A DNA stretch of 64,000 bases. Origin: JAGXLC01 sp041686375. Lineage in GTDB: Bacteria; Bacteroidota; Bacteroidia; Bacteroidales; UBA12077. This document shows positions 27,938 through 36,393 of this stretch, piece after piece. The notes under the pieces were generated by a model, which was given only the letters and a program-made list of their open reading frames with translations, was not told where the DNA came from and made no database searches. The position numbers and the translations under genes are program-made. The stretch covers positions 75,174-139,173 of the forward strand of contig JAWLEB010000004.1 in the NCBI GenBank assembly GCA_041686375.1, given 5' to 3'. Every line of letters begins with the position of its first letter. The stretch's first letter is position 1.

Positions 27938-28324
27938 ATGGAATGGCTTTTGAAAACTGCCGATATTTTTTTTCTGGTTTTTCATACCGTCCTTACCCTT
28001 TTTAATTTTTTAGGATGGATATGGAAGAAAACCAGGAAAATAAACCTGATTACTTTAAGTCTGACAGGGGCTTCCTGGTTTATTCTTGGTTTGTTCTATG
28101 GTATTGGCTATTGTCCCTTAACGGACTGGCATTTTCAGGTTTTGCATGAGCTTGGGCATTATGATCTTCCTTCTTCGTATATTCAATACCTGGTGGAGCG
28201 GCTTATTGGATTGAAAGTACAGGCTGACATAGTTGATTTGGCAACAGCTGTGGGTTTTTTCATTGCACTCGTGCTTTCCATTGTTTTTAATCTTAGAGAC
28301 AGAAAAAGAAAAGGCATCCGTTGA
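27938..28324 (+). CDS. DUF2784 membrane protein
   Basis: 128 residues with about four hydrophobic segments. The motif LFYGIGYCPLTDWHFQVLHELG in the middle is characteristic of DUF2784, a family of small inner-membrane proteins of unknown function. The start used is the first ATG of the frame, shortly after the transporter stop. The C-terminus is basic (NLRDRKRKGIR), as expected for a cytoplasmic tail. It may be cotranscribed with the AspT-like transporter; whether the two work together is not known. Confidence 0.9.
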   Translation: MEWLLKTADIFFLVFHTVLTLFNFLGWIWKKTRKINLITLSLTGASWFILGLFYGIGYCPLTDWHFQVLHELGHYDLPSSYIQYLVERLIGLKVQADIVDLATAVGFFIALVLSIVFNLRDRKRKGIR

Positions 28325-28341
28325 AATATTGTTGGATGCCT
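28312..28341 (+). terminator. Putative terminator hairpin between convergent genes
   Basis: An 8-bp perfect stem aggcatcc/ggatgcct with a 14-base loop, overlapping the end of the DUF2784 gene and lying 40 bases before the end of the convergent dpp4. The T-run is weak. Confidence 0.4.
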
Positions 28342-28381
28342 CTTGCAGAATTGTTTTATGAGTTAGAGCCTCTTATGTAAA

Positions 28382-30565
28382 CTATAAATTTTCTTCGATA
28401 AAGTTGGTCATTTTTGTAAATAGATGTACGGACGTATTTCCTCCATGTATTCCATGATTTTTATCCGGATAGAACTGCTGATCAAACTGTTTATTGGCCT
28501 GTACCAGTTTTTCTGAAAGTTCAATGGAATTCTGAAAATGAACATTATCATCACCGGTGCCATGGACTAACAGAAATGCTCCCTTCATTTTGTCCACATG
28601 ATTAATGGGAGAATTGTCATCATATCCTTCAGCATTGTCCTGTGGCAATCCCATGTATCGTTCAGTATAAATGGTGTCATAATACCTCCAGTTGGTAACC
28701 GGGGCCACAGAAATTGCCATGGAAAACACATCATTGCCCTGGAAAAGGCAGTTGGCAGCCATAAATCCTCCATAACTCCAGCCGTAAATTCCTGTCCTGT
28801 CTTCATCAATATATGGCAAGTCACCTAGGTATTGAGCAGCTTCTATCTGGTCAACTGTTTCGTATTTCCCTAATTCACCGTAGGTCATTTTCTTGAATTT
28901 TTCTCCTCTGGCTCCTGTTCCGCGGCCATCCACAACTGCTACCACATATCCTTTTTGGGTGAGCATTGTAAACCATGCATGGTATCTGTCCCATCGTTCA
29001 GTAACTTGTTGAGAACCCGGACCACTGTATTGAAACATGAACAACGGATACTCCTTATCCGGGTCAAAATCGTTTGGTTTCATTATATATCCATTCAAGT
29101 CCCACTTGCTGGAAGGGGTTTTTATTTTCATAAACTCCTTTTCTACAAATCCATATTCTTCTGCTTTTTCCTTGAGTTCATCATTATTTTCCAGCATTCT
29201 TATTTCTTCACCTTCTTCATTATGTAATGTTATTTCAGTAGGCGTATTGGCATCGGAGTGATAATTGATGAAATATTTAAATCCATTGCTAAAATCAACA
29301 CGATTCCATCCCTTTTTTTCTGTGATTTGTGTTTTATTTTTTCCATCTAATCCAATCGAATAGGTATGACGTTGCAGGGGAGACACTTCAGTAGAACTGT
29401 AGTATACTTGCTGTTCATCTTCGTCCACTCCCAGTATGTCTGTGACACTCCAGTCACCTCCTGTTATTTGATTTTGTAAATTGCCTTCTGTGTCATAAAG
29501 ATAAAGATGGTTGTGCCCGCTTTTTTCACTGTATAGGATAAAATGTTCTCCGTCATCTAAAAAGACAGGATAGTTGTCATTGATTTCGGAAATGTAGTGT
29601 TCATTTTTTTCATCATAAATTACTTCTGTTTTTCCGTTGGTTGCGTCAGCAAATAGTATTTCAACATGATTTTGCAGCCTGTTCATTCGAATCATGCTAA
29701 GTGTGTTGTTGTCTTTTGTCCATTTGATGCGGGGAATATATTGGTCAGTTTCTTCGCCCGTATTCATTTCTTTTGTGGTTTCCTTTCCCAATTCGTACAC
29801 AAAAATATCTACAATGGCGTTCTTTTCTCCTGCTTTGGGATATTTAAAAGTATAGTCCTCAGGATAAAGCTGATTTTTAAACATATTCATGTGAAATTCT
29901 TTAACCCTGCTTTCGTCAAATTTATAGAACGCGATTTTGTCGCTGTTAGGTGACCAGTGGAAACCCTGGGTAAAAGCAAATTCTTCTTCATATACCCAGT
30001 CTGTAGTTCCATTAATAATGTGGTTGTGTTTCCCGTCATCTGTTACTTGAATTTCTGCTCCGGATTCAAGATCTTTATAGAATAGATTATTTTTTCTTAC
30101 AAAGCCAATTTTTGATGCATCAGGAGAAAAGGTGGCCAGCCTTTGAGCTCCGTTTTCGCTGAGTTGCTCTAAGGTTTCTTGCTCTCTGTCATACACATAG
30201 TATTGCGCTGTAAAGGAATGACGATATATTTGATTGCGATCGGTAGCTATCAGGAGCTTGCTTTCATCATCGCTGAAAACATAAGTGAAAAAACCGGAGA
30301 TATCGTCATGGTTTTCAGCATTGAACAATGTATCTTTCACTTCACCTGTTTTGTAGTTAAATTTTACCAGGTGCTTTCCGTTTTCTATTGTTGTGTAATG
30401 AACTCCATCTTTCATAGAGCGTAGTCCGTGAACTGATTTGGCATTGAAGATTCCATCTTTATAGATGTCTTCTAAGGTAATCTGCTTATCATTCTGGCTG
30501 AATCCTGTCAGTACCAGGGAAAATATAAGCATGAACAGCATGTAAACTTGATGTACCCTTTTCAT
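28382..30565 (-). CDS. Dipeptidyl-peptidase IV (S9 family)
   Basis: 727 residues with a signal peptide (MKRVHQVYMLFMLIFSLVLTGF), so periplasmic or outer-surface. DPP4 releases Xaa-Pro dipeptides. The N-terminal beta-propeller holds the substrate N-terminus-binding double Glu in DWVYEEEFAF. The C-terminal alpha/beta hydrolase has the nucleophile elbow GWSYGGF (Ser597), Asp672 in HGTGDDNVH and His704 in NHGIHGG. The Ser-Asp and Ser-His spacings of 75 and 107 match bacterial DPP4. Transcribed alone, divergent from the AmgK-like operon. With DPP7 it extends exopeptidase specificity. Confidence 0.96.
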   Translation of the reverse strand: MKRVHQVYMLFMLIFSLVLTGFSQNDKQITLEDIYKDGIFNAKSVHGLRSMKDGVHYTTIENGKHLVKFNYKTGEVKDTLFNAENHDDISGFFTYVFSDDESKLLIATDRNQIYRHSFTAQYYVYDREQETLEQLSENGAQRLATFSPDASKIGFVRKNNLFYKDLESGAEIQVTDDGKHNHIINGTTDWVYEEEFAFTQGFHWSPNSDKIAFYKFDESRVKEFHMNMFKNQLYPEDYTFKYPKAGEKNAIVDIFVYELGKETTKEMNTGEETDQYIPRIKWTKDNNTLSMIRMNRLQNHVEILFADATNGKTEVIYDEKNEHYISEINDNYPVFLDDGEHFILYSEKSGHNHLYLYDTEGNLQNQITGGDWSVTDILGVDEDEQQVYYSSTEVSPLQRHTYSIGLDGKNKTQITEKKGWNRVDFSNGFKYFINYHSDANTPTEITLHNEEGEEIRMLENNDELKEKAEEYGFVEKEFMKIKTPSSKWDLNGYIMKPNDFDPDKEYPLFMFQYSGPGSQQVTERWDRYHAWFTMLTQKGYVVAVVDGRGTGARGEKFKKMTYGELGKYETVDQIEAAQYLGDLPYIDEDRTGIYGWSYGGFMAANCLFQGNDVFSMAISVAPVTNWRYYDTIYTERYMGLPQDNAEGYDDNSPINHVDKMKGAFLLVHGTGDDNVHFQNSIELSEKLVQANKQFDQQFYPDKNHGIHGGNTSVHLFTKMTNFIEENL

Positions 30566-30641
30566 AAGCGTTAGATTGATTTGATTATTTGAATTTATGA
30601 ATTAACTTTTGCTTTTGAGCTTTAAATTTAACAGATATTCC

Positions 30642-30649
30642 TAAATTTG
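30642..30649 (+). promoter_or_regulatory. Promoter -7 box for the AmgK-RapZC-MurU-like operon
   Basis: TAAATTTG matches TAnnTTTG. It overlaps the most upstream TTG of the reading frame, so that TTG cannot easily be the start codon. A TTTG at 30614-30617 is a possible -33 box at long spacing. Confidence 0.5.
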
Positions 30650-30670
30650 CGAAAAAACTACACTAAAAAA

Positions 30671-31705
30671 TTGAGAGATAATATTATTAGAGCGTTAAAA
30701 AAACTATACTTTCATTACTTCGGCGAAAAACCGGATTATATTGATCTATTGCCTTATGGCGGCTCAAACAGGAATTATTATAGAGTTGTCAGTCAGCGGT
30801 TTAGCGCTATTGGGGTTTATAATTCTGACAAGGAGGAAAATGAGACTTTTCTGTATATGACAAATTTTTTTTTAGCTGAAAATATACCAGTTCCTGTTGT
30901 TTATTTGACAAACCTTGATGAGAATGTTATGCTGCTGAAAGATTTGGGTGATCAGACATTATTTTCGGTTATTACTGGGATGGATGATGTGCATGATAAA
31001 GAAGAGCTTTTAAAAAGCATGTTTAAGAAAGTAGTTAGCGAACTGGCACGTATCCAGGTTGTTGCTGGCAAGAAGTTTGATTTTTCCAAATGTTATGCGG
31101 GCAGTGAGTTTGATAAGTCTGCAGTATTTTTTGACTTGGAATATTTCAGAAGGGAATTTCTGGATCAGGTAAAGTTGAATTACCCGAAAATTGAACTGAA
31201 AAAAGATTTTCAAAAATTGGCTGATTTTGTGGATAGTGCAGACAAAATTTTTTTTATGTATCGAGATTTTCAGTCAAGAAATATCATGATCTATCAGGAT
31301 AAGTATTATTTTATTGACTACCAGGGAGGCAGAAAGGGACCAATGCAGTATGATCTGGCATCGCTATTATTTCAGGCACGGGCAGGGATTCCGGAAAAAG
31401 TAAGAGAAGAAATTCTCGAGTATTATGTTCAGATAATAAGAATGTTTACGCCAACATTGCGGGAGGAATTTTTGTGTCACTATTATACCATTGCTCTTGT
31501 CAGGGTACTACAGACTTTGGGAGCTTATGGTTTGAGGGGCCTGAAAGAACAGAAAAGTCATTTCATCCGGAGTATTCCTTTTGCTTTGAATAATTTGAAC
31601 ACACTCTCAGAAAAGGTTGATATGCTTTCCGATCTCCCACACTTGGATAAGGTGATTAATATTTTGAAACATACTAAACTTAATAATTATGGAATCCAGC
31701 AATAA
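30671..31705 (+). CDS. AmgK-like sugar kinase (APH fold)
   Basis: About 345 residues from the TTG of (M)RDNIIRALKK. An earlier TTG lies inside the -7 box, and no ATG is available before the conserved region. It has the aminoglycoside-phosphotransferase fold: nucleotide loop YGGSNRNYYRV, catalytic loop YRDFQSRNIM and metal-binding IDYQGGRKGPMQYDLASLL. These closely resemble AmgK, which phosphorylates the anomeric carbon of N-acetylmuramic acid (and GlcNAc). The neighbours are a RapZ C-terminal domain and a MurU-like nucleotidyltransferase. The inferred role is the first step of a sugar-1-phosphate to UDP-sugar salvage route. The kinase family is firm; the substrate is inferred from context. 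Confidence 0.85.
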   Translation: MRDNIIRALKKLYFHYFGEKPDYIDLLPYGGSNRNYYRVVSQRFSAIGVYNSDKEENETFLYMTNFFLAENIPVPVVYLTNLDENVMLLKDLGDQTLFSVITGMDDVHDKEELLKSMFKKVVSELARIQVVAGKKFDFSKCYAGSEFDKSAVFFDLEYFRREFLDQVKLNYPKIELKKDFQKLADFVDSADKIFFMYRDFQSRNIMIYQDKYYFIDYQGGRKGPMQYDLASLLFQARAGIPEKVREEILEYYVQIIRMFTPTLREEFLCHYYTIALVRVLQTLGAYGLRGLKEQKSHFIRSIPFALNNLNTLSEKVDMLSDLPHLDKVINILKHTKLNNYGIQQ

Positions 31706-32102
31706 ACTTAAGGTGTTTGTGAATAGTTTCTCGTATAAAAGAGGGATGCCTTATGATCCTGAAGGCAATGGAGGTGGTTTTGTTTTTGATTGCAGAGGGC
31801 TGGAAAACCCGGGGAGATATGTAAGATATGCATTTCTAACCGGGAAAGACCAGGAAGTAATTGATTTTATGGAAAAAAATTCAAGGAGCCATGAGTTTCT
31901 GAAATATATACTTGCAATTGTTGAGGTTAATATTTCAAACTATATGACTAGAAACTTTAGTAATTTGATGATTAACTTTGGATGTACAGGCGGACAACAT
32001 CGTTCAGTTTATTGTGCAGAACAGCTTGCAGCAGCCCTGAAGGAAAAATATGATGAAAAGATTATTGTGGAATGCAACCATCTGGATTTAACACAATTTT
32101 AG
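31689..32102 (+). CDS. Free-standing RapZ C-terminal-domain protein
   Basis: 137 residues corresponding to the C-terminal half of RapZ only; the N-terminal P-loop kinase-like domain is absent. Key segments are VFDCRGLENPGRY and INFGCTGGQHRSVYCAEQL; the latter is the RapZ anion-binding GCTGGxHRSV loop. In Escherichia coli this domain binds glucosamine-6-phosphate and the sRNA GlmZ. The ATG overlaps the kinase gene by 17 bases, indicating translational coupling. The placement between a sugar kinase and a nucleotidyltransferase suggests an amino-sugar-phosphate sensor or enzyme adaptor for that pathway. That role is inference; the domain identity is clear. Confidence 0.9.
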   Translation: MESSNKLKVFVNSFSYKRGMPYDPEGNGGGFVFDCRGLENPGRYVRYAFLTGKDQEVIDFMEKNSRSHEFLKYILAIVEVNISNYMTRNFSNLMINFGCTGGQHRSVYCAEQLAAALKEKYDEKIIVECNHLDLTQF

Positions 32103-32123
32103 AAAGAAATAAAAGGTAAGCAG

Positions 32124-32843
32124 ATGAAGGCAATGATTTTTGCGGCGGGTATCGGAAGCAGGCTTAGACCTGTCACTTATGAGAAGCCAAAAGCAATGGT
32201 AAAGGTGGGCGGTAAAACTATGCTGGAACATGCACTTGAACATCTGAGTGGATATGGATGTAAAGATATCATTATTAATCTGCATCACTTTCCTGAACAA
32301 ATCAAAAACTTCGTGGAAGAGAATATCAATACGGATGTAAATATCATCTTCTCCGAAGAAAAAGATTTGCTGGATACAGGCGGTGGATTGAAAAAGGCTT
32401 CATGGTTTTTTGATGATGAACCCTTTCTTGTTTACAATGTCGATATCCTAAGTAATTTGAATCTTAATGCCCTGATAAATTTTCATAATATCCACTATGG
32501 ATTAGCCTCTGTTGTGGTTCGTCGCCGGAATTCTTCAAGATATCTGTTGATTGATAATGATGATAAACTAACAGGATGGGAAGACACCCGGAAAAAGTCT
32601 AAAAAAATGATATTGAAGGCAGACAGCTATGAGCGTTATGCATTCAGTGGAATACATGTCTTAAGTCCTGAGATTATACCTTTATTTCCTCATAAAGATA
32701 AGTTTTCAATCATTGATTTTTACCTGGAAGTTATCAAAAGCCATTCTGTTTATGCCTTTCTCGATGATGATTCATATTGGTTTGATATTGGAGATTTGGA
32801 AAAGCTCAAAAAGGCCAATGAATTTATGGGTCGGAGAGAATAG
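32124..32843 (+). CDS. MurU-like sugar-1-phosphate nucleotidyltransferase
   Basis: 239 residues with the nucleotidyltransferase fold. The signature AAGIGSRLRPVTYEKPKAMVKVGGK binds the nucleotide triphosphate, NVDILS gives the metal-binding Asp, and DTGGGLKKA contacts the sugar. Length and sequence match MurU (MurNAc-1-phosphate uridylyltransferase) and related short transferases without a C-terminal beta-helix. It starts 21 bases after the RapZ-C gene, so the three genes form an operon. With AmgK this pair bypasses de novo UDP-MurNAc synthesis in Pseudomonas. The exact sugar here is inferred from neighbours. Confidence 0.87.
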   Translation: MKAMIFAAGIGSRLRPVTYEKPKAMVKVGGKTMLEHALEHLSGYGCKDIIINLHHFPEQIKNFVEENINTDVNIIFSEEKDLLDTGGGLKKASWFFDDEPFLVYNVDILSNLNLNALINFHNIHYGLASVVVRRRNSSRYLLIDNDDKLTGWEDTRKKSKKMILKADSYERYAFSGIHVLSPEIIPLFPHKDKFSIIDFYLEVIKSHSVYAFLDDDSYWFDIGDLEKLKKANEFMGRRE

Positions 32844-32898
32844 ATTAATCTGAAGTTAATTTATATTTATAACAAGTATATTTTTTCCAGATATTTCA

Positions 32899-32985
32899 GC
32901 CTTAACCAGCCTGGTATTAAGGCGCAGTATAAAAAGGAGTCTCCTAAGGCTCGCACTATTGGAGAAAGAGGCAGGACGTTGCCTC
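32899..32985. terminator. Hairpin pair between convergent genes
   Basis: Two stems lie between the MurU-like gene and the convergent YeeE/YedE gene. The first is gccttaa/ttaaggc (32899-32905, 32917-32923) with inner ccag/ctgg pairing. The second is gaggca/tgcctc (32968-32973, 32980-32985), with a T-run some 15 bases later. They probably act as transcription stops. Confidence 0.4.
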
Positions 32986-32994
32986 AAAACAGCC

Positions 32995-34008
32995 CTACTT
33001 TTTTTTGTAAAAAATTTTTCCTGTGAGCAGGAAACTGGCAAAAACAAAAGCAGCAAAAACCATGCTGCTGGCTGCAAGCTGCATGCCTCCGGAGATGACA
33101 TGTCCGCTGGTACAACCTTTTGCCAATTTTGCACCAAATAATAGCAAGAAACCTCCTGAAAATGACCAGATTAACCTTCTTATTAGGGAGCTGCCTTTAA
33201 ATCTGGCCCAGTTTTCATAAACCACCTGAAATTTAAACTCTTTCCTTAGCAAGGAAATCACAAGTCCTGATATAAATGCTCCCAGTATAAAATTCATATG
33301 CCAGTCTCCCTGGCTAATCGATTGTAAAGTAAAATGATTGTTTTGGGTATTGCCCGTCAATGTATTGCCAAATTTGGAATAAAATGATGAAACGCCTATA
33401 ACCCTGTCTGTTATGGAAGAAGCGAATACAAAGCACGCTAATATGGCGATTCCCAGACCGGTATAAAACCATTTCATATCTTTCTTCTTTTCAATCTTAT
33501 TGAGCCAGAAAGAGACTGCCACAAAAAAGGCACCGATTATAATTACCAGTGCATAAAATAAGACAGAATAGCTGCCAATAGCAGAAAACAGGGAAATCTT
33601 ACCAAGGTTCGTTTTAAATATTTGATTAATACCCGGACTGATGATTGTATGGATGAAACCACCTAAAAATCCGCCTAAAATTCCAAATAACGCATCCAGT
33701 GAACCTTGACCAAATGATATGGGCAAGGTTCCGGGACAATATCCAAGGACAGCCATTCCTATACCGAAAATTATCCCTCCAAAGATAACATGTTCAACCA
33801 TAAACGGTTTGATATGGTAGGATGCAAGTCCTAAGCCTGTTTCAATGCTTATGAGAATTGCCCCTATACCTATGGCAGTGGCGATTGTTTTTGCTACAGT
33901 AAAATCTTCCAGAATTGCCATACCTGAGATGGTATTGTATTTATTCAGTTTGGCATATTGCAACAGGATACCAAATAAAAAGCCCATTATCAAAATTGTC
34001 CAGGTCAT
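32995..34008 (-). CDS. YeeE/YedE-family sulfur-compound transporter
   Basis: 337 residues, nine to ten hydrophobic helices, covering the duplicated Sulf_transp (PF04143) fold. The two halves each carry a conserved cysteine motif: GYCPGTLPISFGQGSLDALFG in the first and KLAKGCTSGHVISGG in the second. In TsuA (YeeE) such cysteines relay thiosulfate across the inner membrane. No TusA-like protein is adjacent. A sulfur-handling operon lies 11 kb downstream, so a functional link is possible but not shown. Full length, ending convergent with the sugar-salvage operon. Confidence 0.92.
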   Translation of the reverse strand: MTWTILIMGFLFGILLQYAKLNKYNTISGMAILEDFTVAKTIATAIGIGAILISIETGLGLASYHIKPFMVEHVIFGGIIFGIGMAVLGYCPGTLPISFGQGSLDALFGILGGFLGGFIHTIISPGINQIFKTNLGKISLFSAIGSYSVLFYALVIIIGAFFVAVSFWLNKIEKKKDMKWFYTGLGIAILACFVFASSITDRVIGVSSFYSKFGNTLTGNTQNNHFTLQSISQGDWHMNFILGAFISGLVISLLRKEFKFQVVYENWARFKGSSLIRRLIWSFSGGFLLLFGAKLAKGCTSGHVISGGMQLAASSMVFAAFVFASFLLTGKIFYKKK

Positions 34009-34044
34009 AGTTTTTGAATTTTAATTATTGTTTATTTGTCAAAT

Positions 34045-34063
34045 GCTTCTCCGTCGGAGGAGC
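34045..34063. repeat. REP-like hairpin
   Basis: gcttctccgtcggaggagc is a near-perfect GC-rich palindrome in an otherwise AT-rich 234-base gap between the YeeE/YedE gene start and the purE end. It may be a REP-type element or a stop for upstream purE transcripts. No T-run follows. Confidence 0.4.
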
Positions 34064-34242
34064 TATTGCTACCATAGGGATAGAAGTTACCATCATAAAT
34101 AATCCTCTTCTTTTATAATAGTAATGATTATTTTATCATGTACATTTCATTTTTGAACTTAGAGATAAAACGTTATCCCCGTATTTGTCAATACAGGGAT
34201 AGGCCATTGCTGCTATAACACAAGCATTCAGTTTCTTAAAAA

Positions 34243-34755
34243 CTAATTGGTCTTATATTTGAATTTCACCGTTGAAAGTTCCTCGTTTGCTCTGATTATC
34301 TTCTGTGCTAGTCCGGCTTTAAAATTATCCATTGTGTTCATAACTTTTTCATCGCTGAGCGCCAGGATCTGTGTAGCCAGAATTCCTGCATTTCTTGCAG
34401 CGTCAAGACCAACGGTTGCTACGGGAATACCCGGAGGCATTTGTAGGATGGATAAAATAGAATCCCACCCGTCTATCGAAATAGATGCCTTGATGGGTAC
34501 ACCAATAACCGGCAACGGAGTAAGTGAAGCTATGACACCGGGTAGGTGTGCAGCACCGCCGGCGCCTGCTATAATAACCTTAATGCCCCGAGAACGGGCA
34601 TTTTTGGCAAAATCCATAGCTTTGTCCGGGGTTCGGTGGGCGGATAAAGCATTCAGTTCAAACGGAATTTTAAATTCATCCAAAATTTTTGCAGCGTTCT
34701 CCATCACTGATAAATCAGAGGTGCTGCCCATTATTATACTTACTTTTGGCTCCAT
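34243..34755 (-). CDS. purE: N5-carboxyaminoimidazole ribonucleotide mutase
   Basis: 170 residues from the ATG of MEPKVSIIMGSTSDL. The frame extends 16 codons upstream but PurE proteins begin at this strand. PurE interconverts N5-CAIR and CAIR in purine synthesis. The GSTSDL phosphate-binding loop, the SAHRTPDK motif with the catalytic His, and GAGGAAHLPGV are all present. The mutase (class I, PurK-dependent) type is indicated by SAHR and length. purK is not in the window. It is divergent from hpt, another purine gene, across a short shared promoter region. Confidence 0.96.
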   Translation of the reverse strand: MEPKVSIIMGSTSDLSVMENAAKILDEFKIPFELNALSAHRTPDKAMDFAKNARSRGIKVIIAGAGGAAHLPGVIASLTPLPVIGVPIKASISIDGWDSILSILQMPPGIPVATVGLDAARNAGILATQILALSDEKVMNTMDNFKAGLAQKIIRANEELSTVKFKYKTN

Positions 34756-34834
34756 ACTGTGTTTTTGTTTTTTATGTTTTAAAAATATATCCTTAATTTG
34801 CAATTTGGATCAAAATTAAAATAAAAATTGTTAC

Positions 34835-35371
34835 ATGGAAAGAATTAAGTTAAAAGACAAAGAATTTGAGCTTTCGATCCCCGAAAATAAGATTCAATCG
34901 GCTATAAAGCAGATAGCAGACCAAATGCATAAAGATCTGGCAGAAGAAAGTATGCCCTTATTTTTGGGCATTTTGAATGGTGCATTCATGTTTTTGTCTG
35001 ATCTGTTTAAAGAAATCTCAATAGATTGTGAGGTTTCTTTTGTTAAATTAGCGTCTTACCAGGGAACAAACTCCACCGGAGATGTGAAGCAACTGATCGG
35101 TCTGAATGAAAACCTTAGCGGCAGGAATGTGATTATAGTAGAGGATATTGTTGATACAGGCCTTACCATTAACAAACTGATTAAGCAAGTAAAGAGTTAT
35201 GACCCGAAAACATTAAGGGTTGCTACACTGTTATTTAAGCCAGAGGCTTGTCAGGAAAAGGTTAATCTGGATTATGTTGGAATGCGTATACCCAATGAAT
35301 TTATTGTTGGCTATGGCCTTGACTATGATGGATTAGGCAGAAATTTCAAAGATATCTATAAAGCAGTTTAG
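34835..35371 (+). CDS. hpt: Hypoxanthine phosphoribosyltransferase
   Basis: 178 residues; salvages hypoxanthine and guanine to IMP and GMP with PRPP. The PRPP loop VIIVEDIVDTGLT (acidic pair then the P-loop) and the flexible-loop SYQG motif (LASYQGTNSTGDV) are present, as are the base-binding KPEACQ and VGYGLDYDGLGRN near the end. It is followed 23 bases later by obgE in the same direction, so cotranscription is likely. A TTAATTTG at 34793-34800, one mismatch from the -7 consensus, may be its promoter. Confidence 0.96.
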   Translation: MERIKLKDKEFELSIPENKIQSAIKQIADQMHKDLAEESMPLFLGILNGAFMFLSDLFKEISIDCEVSFVKLASYQGTNSTGDVKQLIGLNENLSGRNVIIVEDIVDTGLTINKLIKQVKSYDPKTLRVATLLFKPEACQEKVNLDYVGMRIPNEFIVGYGLDYDGLGRNFKDIYKAV

Positions 35372-35394
35372 TAATAAAAATAACGAAGAATAGT

Positions 35395-36384
35395 ATGGCT
35401 CAGTCGAATTTTGTGGATTATGTTAAGATATATCTTCGTTCCGGTAAAGGAGGAGCCGGTTCTGTCCATTTCCGAAGGGAAAAGTTTGTGCCTAAAGGGG
35501 GACCCGACGGGGGTGATGGCGGAAGAGGCGGCCATATCATACTAAAAGGAAATAAGCAATTATGGACGCTCTTACATTTGAAATATAACAAGCATATTTT
35601 TGCAGAAAACGGAGAACAGGGGGGTGGCTCCAGAAGTACTGGTACAAGCGGGAATGACAGAATTGTAGAAGTACCGTTGGGAACTGTTGCCAAAGAGGCT
35701 GAGTCAGGAAAGAAAAAATTTGAAATTACAGAAGATGGAGAAGAAAAGATACTCATACCTGGAGGCACAGGAGGTTTAGGAAATGCAAACTTTAAAACAT
35801 CTACGAATCAAACTCCGCGCTTTGCTCAACCAGGGGGAGCCGGGAATGAAGGGTGGTACATTCTGGAGTTGAAATTGCTTGCAGATGTTGGACTCGTGGG
35901 GTATCCCAATGCAGGTAAGTCTACTTTTCTATCTGTAATGTCAGCAGCAAAACCCAAAATTGCGGATTATCCTTTCACCACAATGGAACCAAATCTCGGA
36001 ATGGTGAATTACAGAGATATGAAATCATTTGTTATTGCTGATATCCCCGGTATTATAGAAAACGCGCACAAAGGCAAGGGTTTGGGACTCAGGTTTCTCA
36101 GACATATTGAAAGAAATGTACTGCTGCTTTTTATGATTCCTGCTGATAGCCAGAATATACAATCAGAATACAAAACTTTACTGAATGAACTTAAACAATA
36201 CAATCCTGAGTTGCTGGATAAGAGGCGAATTCTTGCTATTACAAAATCGGATATGTTAGACAAAGAACTGATGGAGCTAATTGAAAAGGATTTGCCGGGA
36301 ATACCTCATATTTTCATATCTTCAGTCACGCAATACGGTTTGAACAAAATTAAAGATGTCATTTGGGAAGAGCTTCAAAAATAA
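35395..36384 (+). CDS. obgE: Obg-family GTPase
   Basis: 329 residues; a GTPase acting in late 50S ribosome assembly and in stress signalling. The N-terminal Obg fold is glycine-rich (KGGPDGGDGGRGGH; VPLGTVAKEAESG), about residues 1-158. The G domain shows G1 GYPNAGKST, G2 FTTMEP, G3 DIPGI and G4 TKSD. No C-terminal OCT domain is present, as is common for Bacteroidota. It lies between hpt and the PAP2 gene, 9 bases before the latter's ATG, forming an hpt-obgE-PAP2 operon. Confidence 0.97.
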   Translation: MAQSNFVDYVKIYLRSGKGGAGSVHFRREKFVPKGGPDGGDGGRGGHIILKGNKQLWTLLHLKYNKHIFAENGEQGGGSRSTGTSGNDRIVEVPLGTVAKEAESGKKKFEITEDGEEKILIPGGTGGLGNANFKTSTNQTPRFAQPGGAGNEGWYILELKLLADVGLVGYPNAGKSTFLSVMSAAKPKIADYPFTTMEPNLGMVNYRDMKSFVIADIPGIIENAHKGKGLGLRFLRHIERNVLLLFMIPADSQNIQSEYKTLLNELKQYNPELLDKRRILAITKSDMLDKELMELIEKDLPGIPHIFISSVTQYGLNKIKDVIWEELQK

Positions 36385-36393
36385 TCAATTATT

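Noticed and set aside
30671..31705. Aminoglycoside-resistance phosphotransferase
   Set aside because: The APH fold is present, but motifs and the RapZ-C/MurU-like neighbours point to a sugar kinase of the AmgK type.
34247..34819. 190-codon plus-strand frame over purE
   Set aside because: Fully antisense to purE, whose motifs are intact on the other strand.
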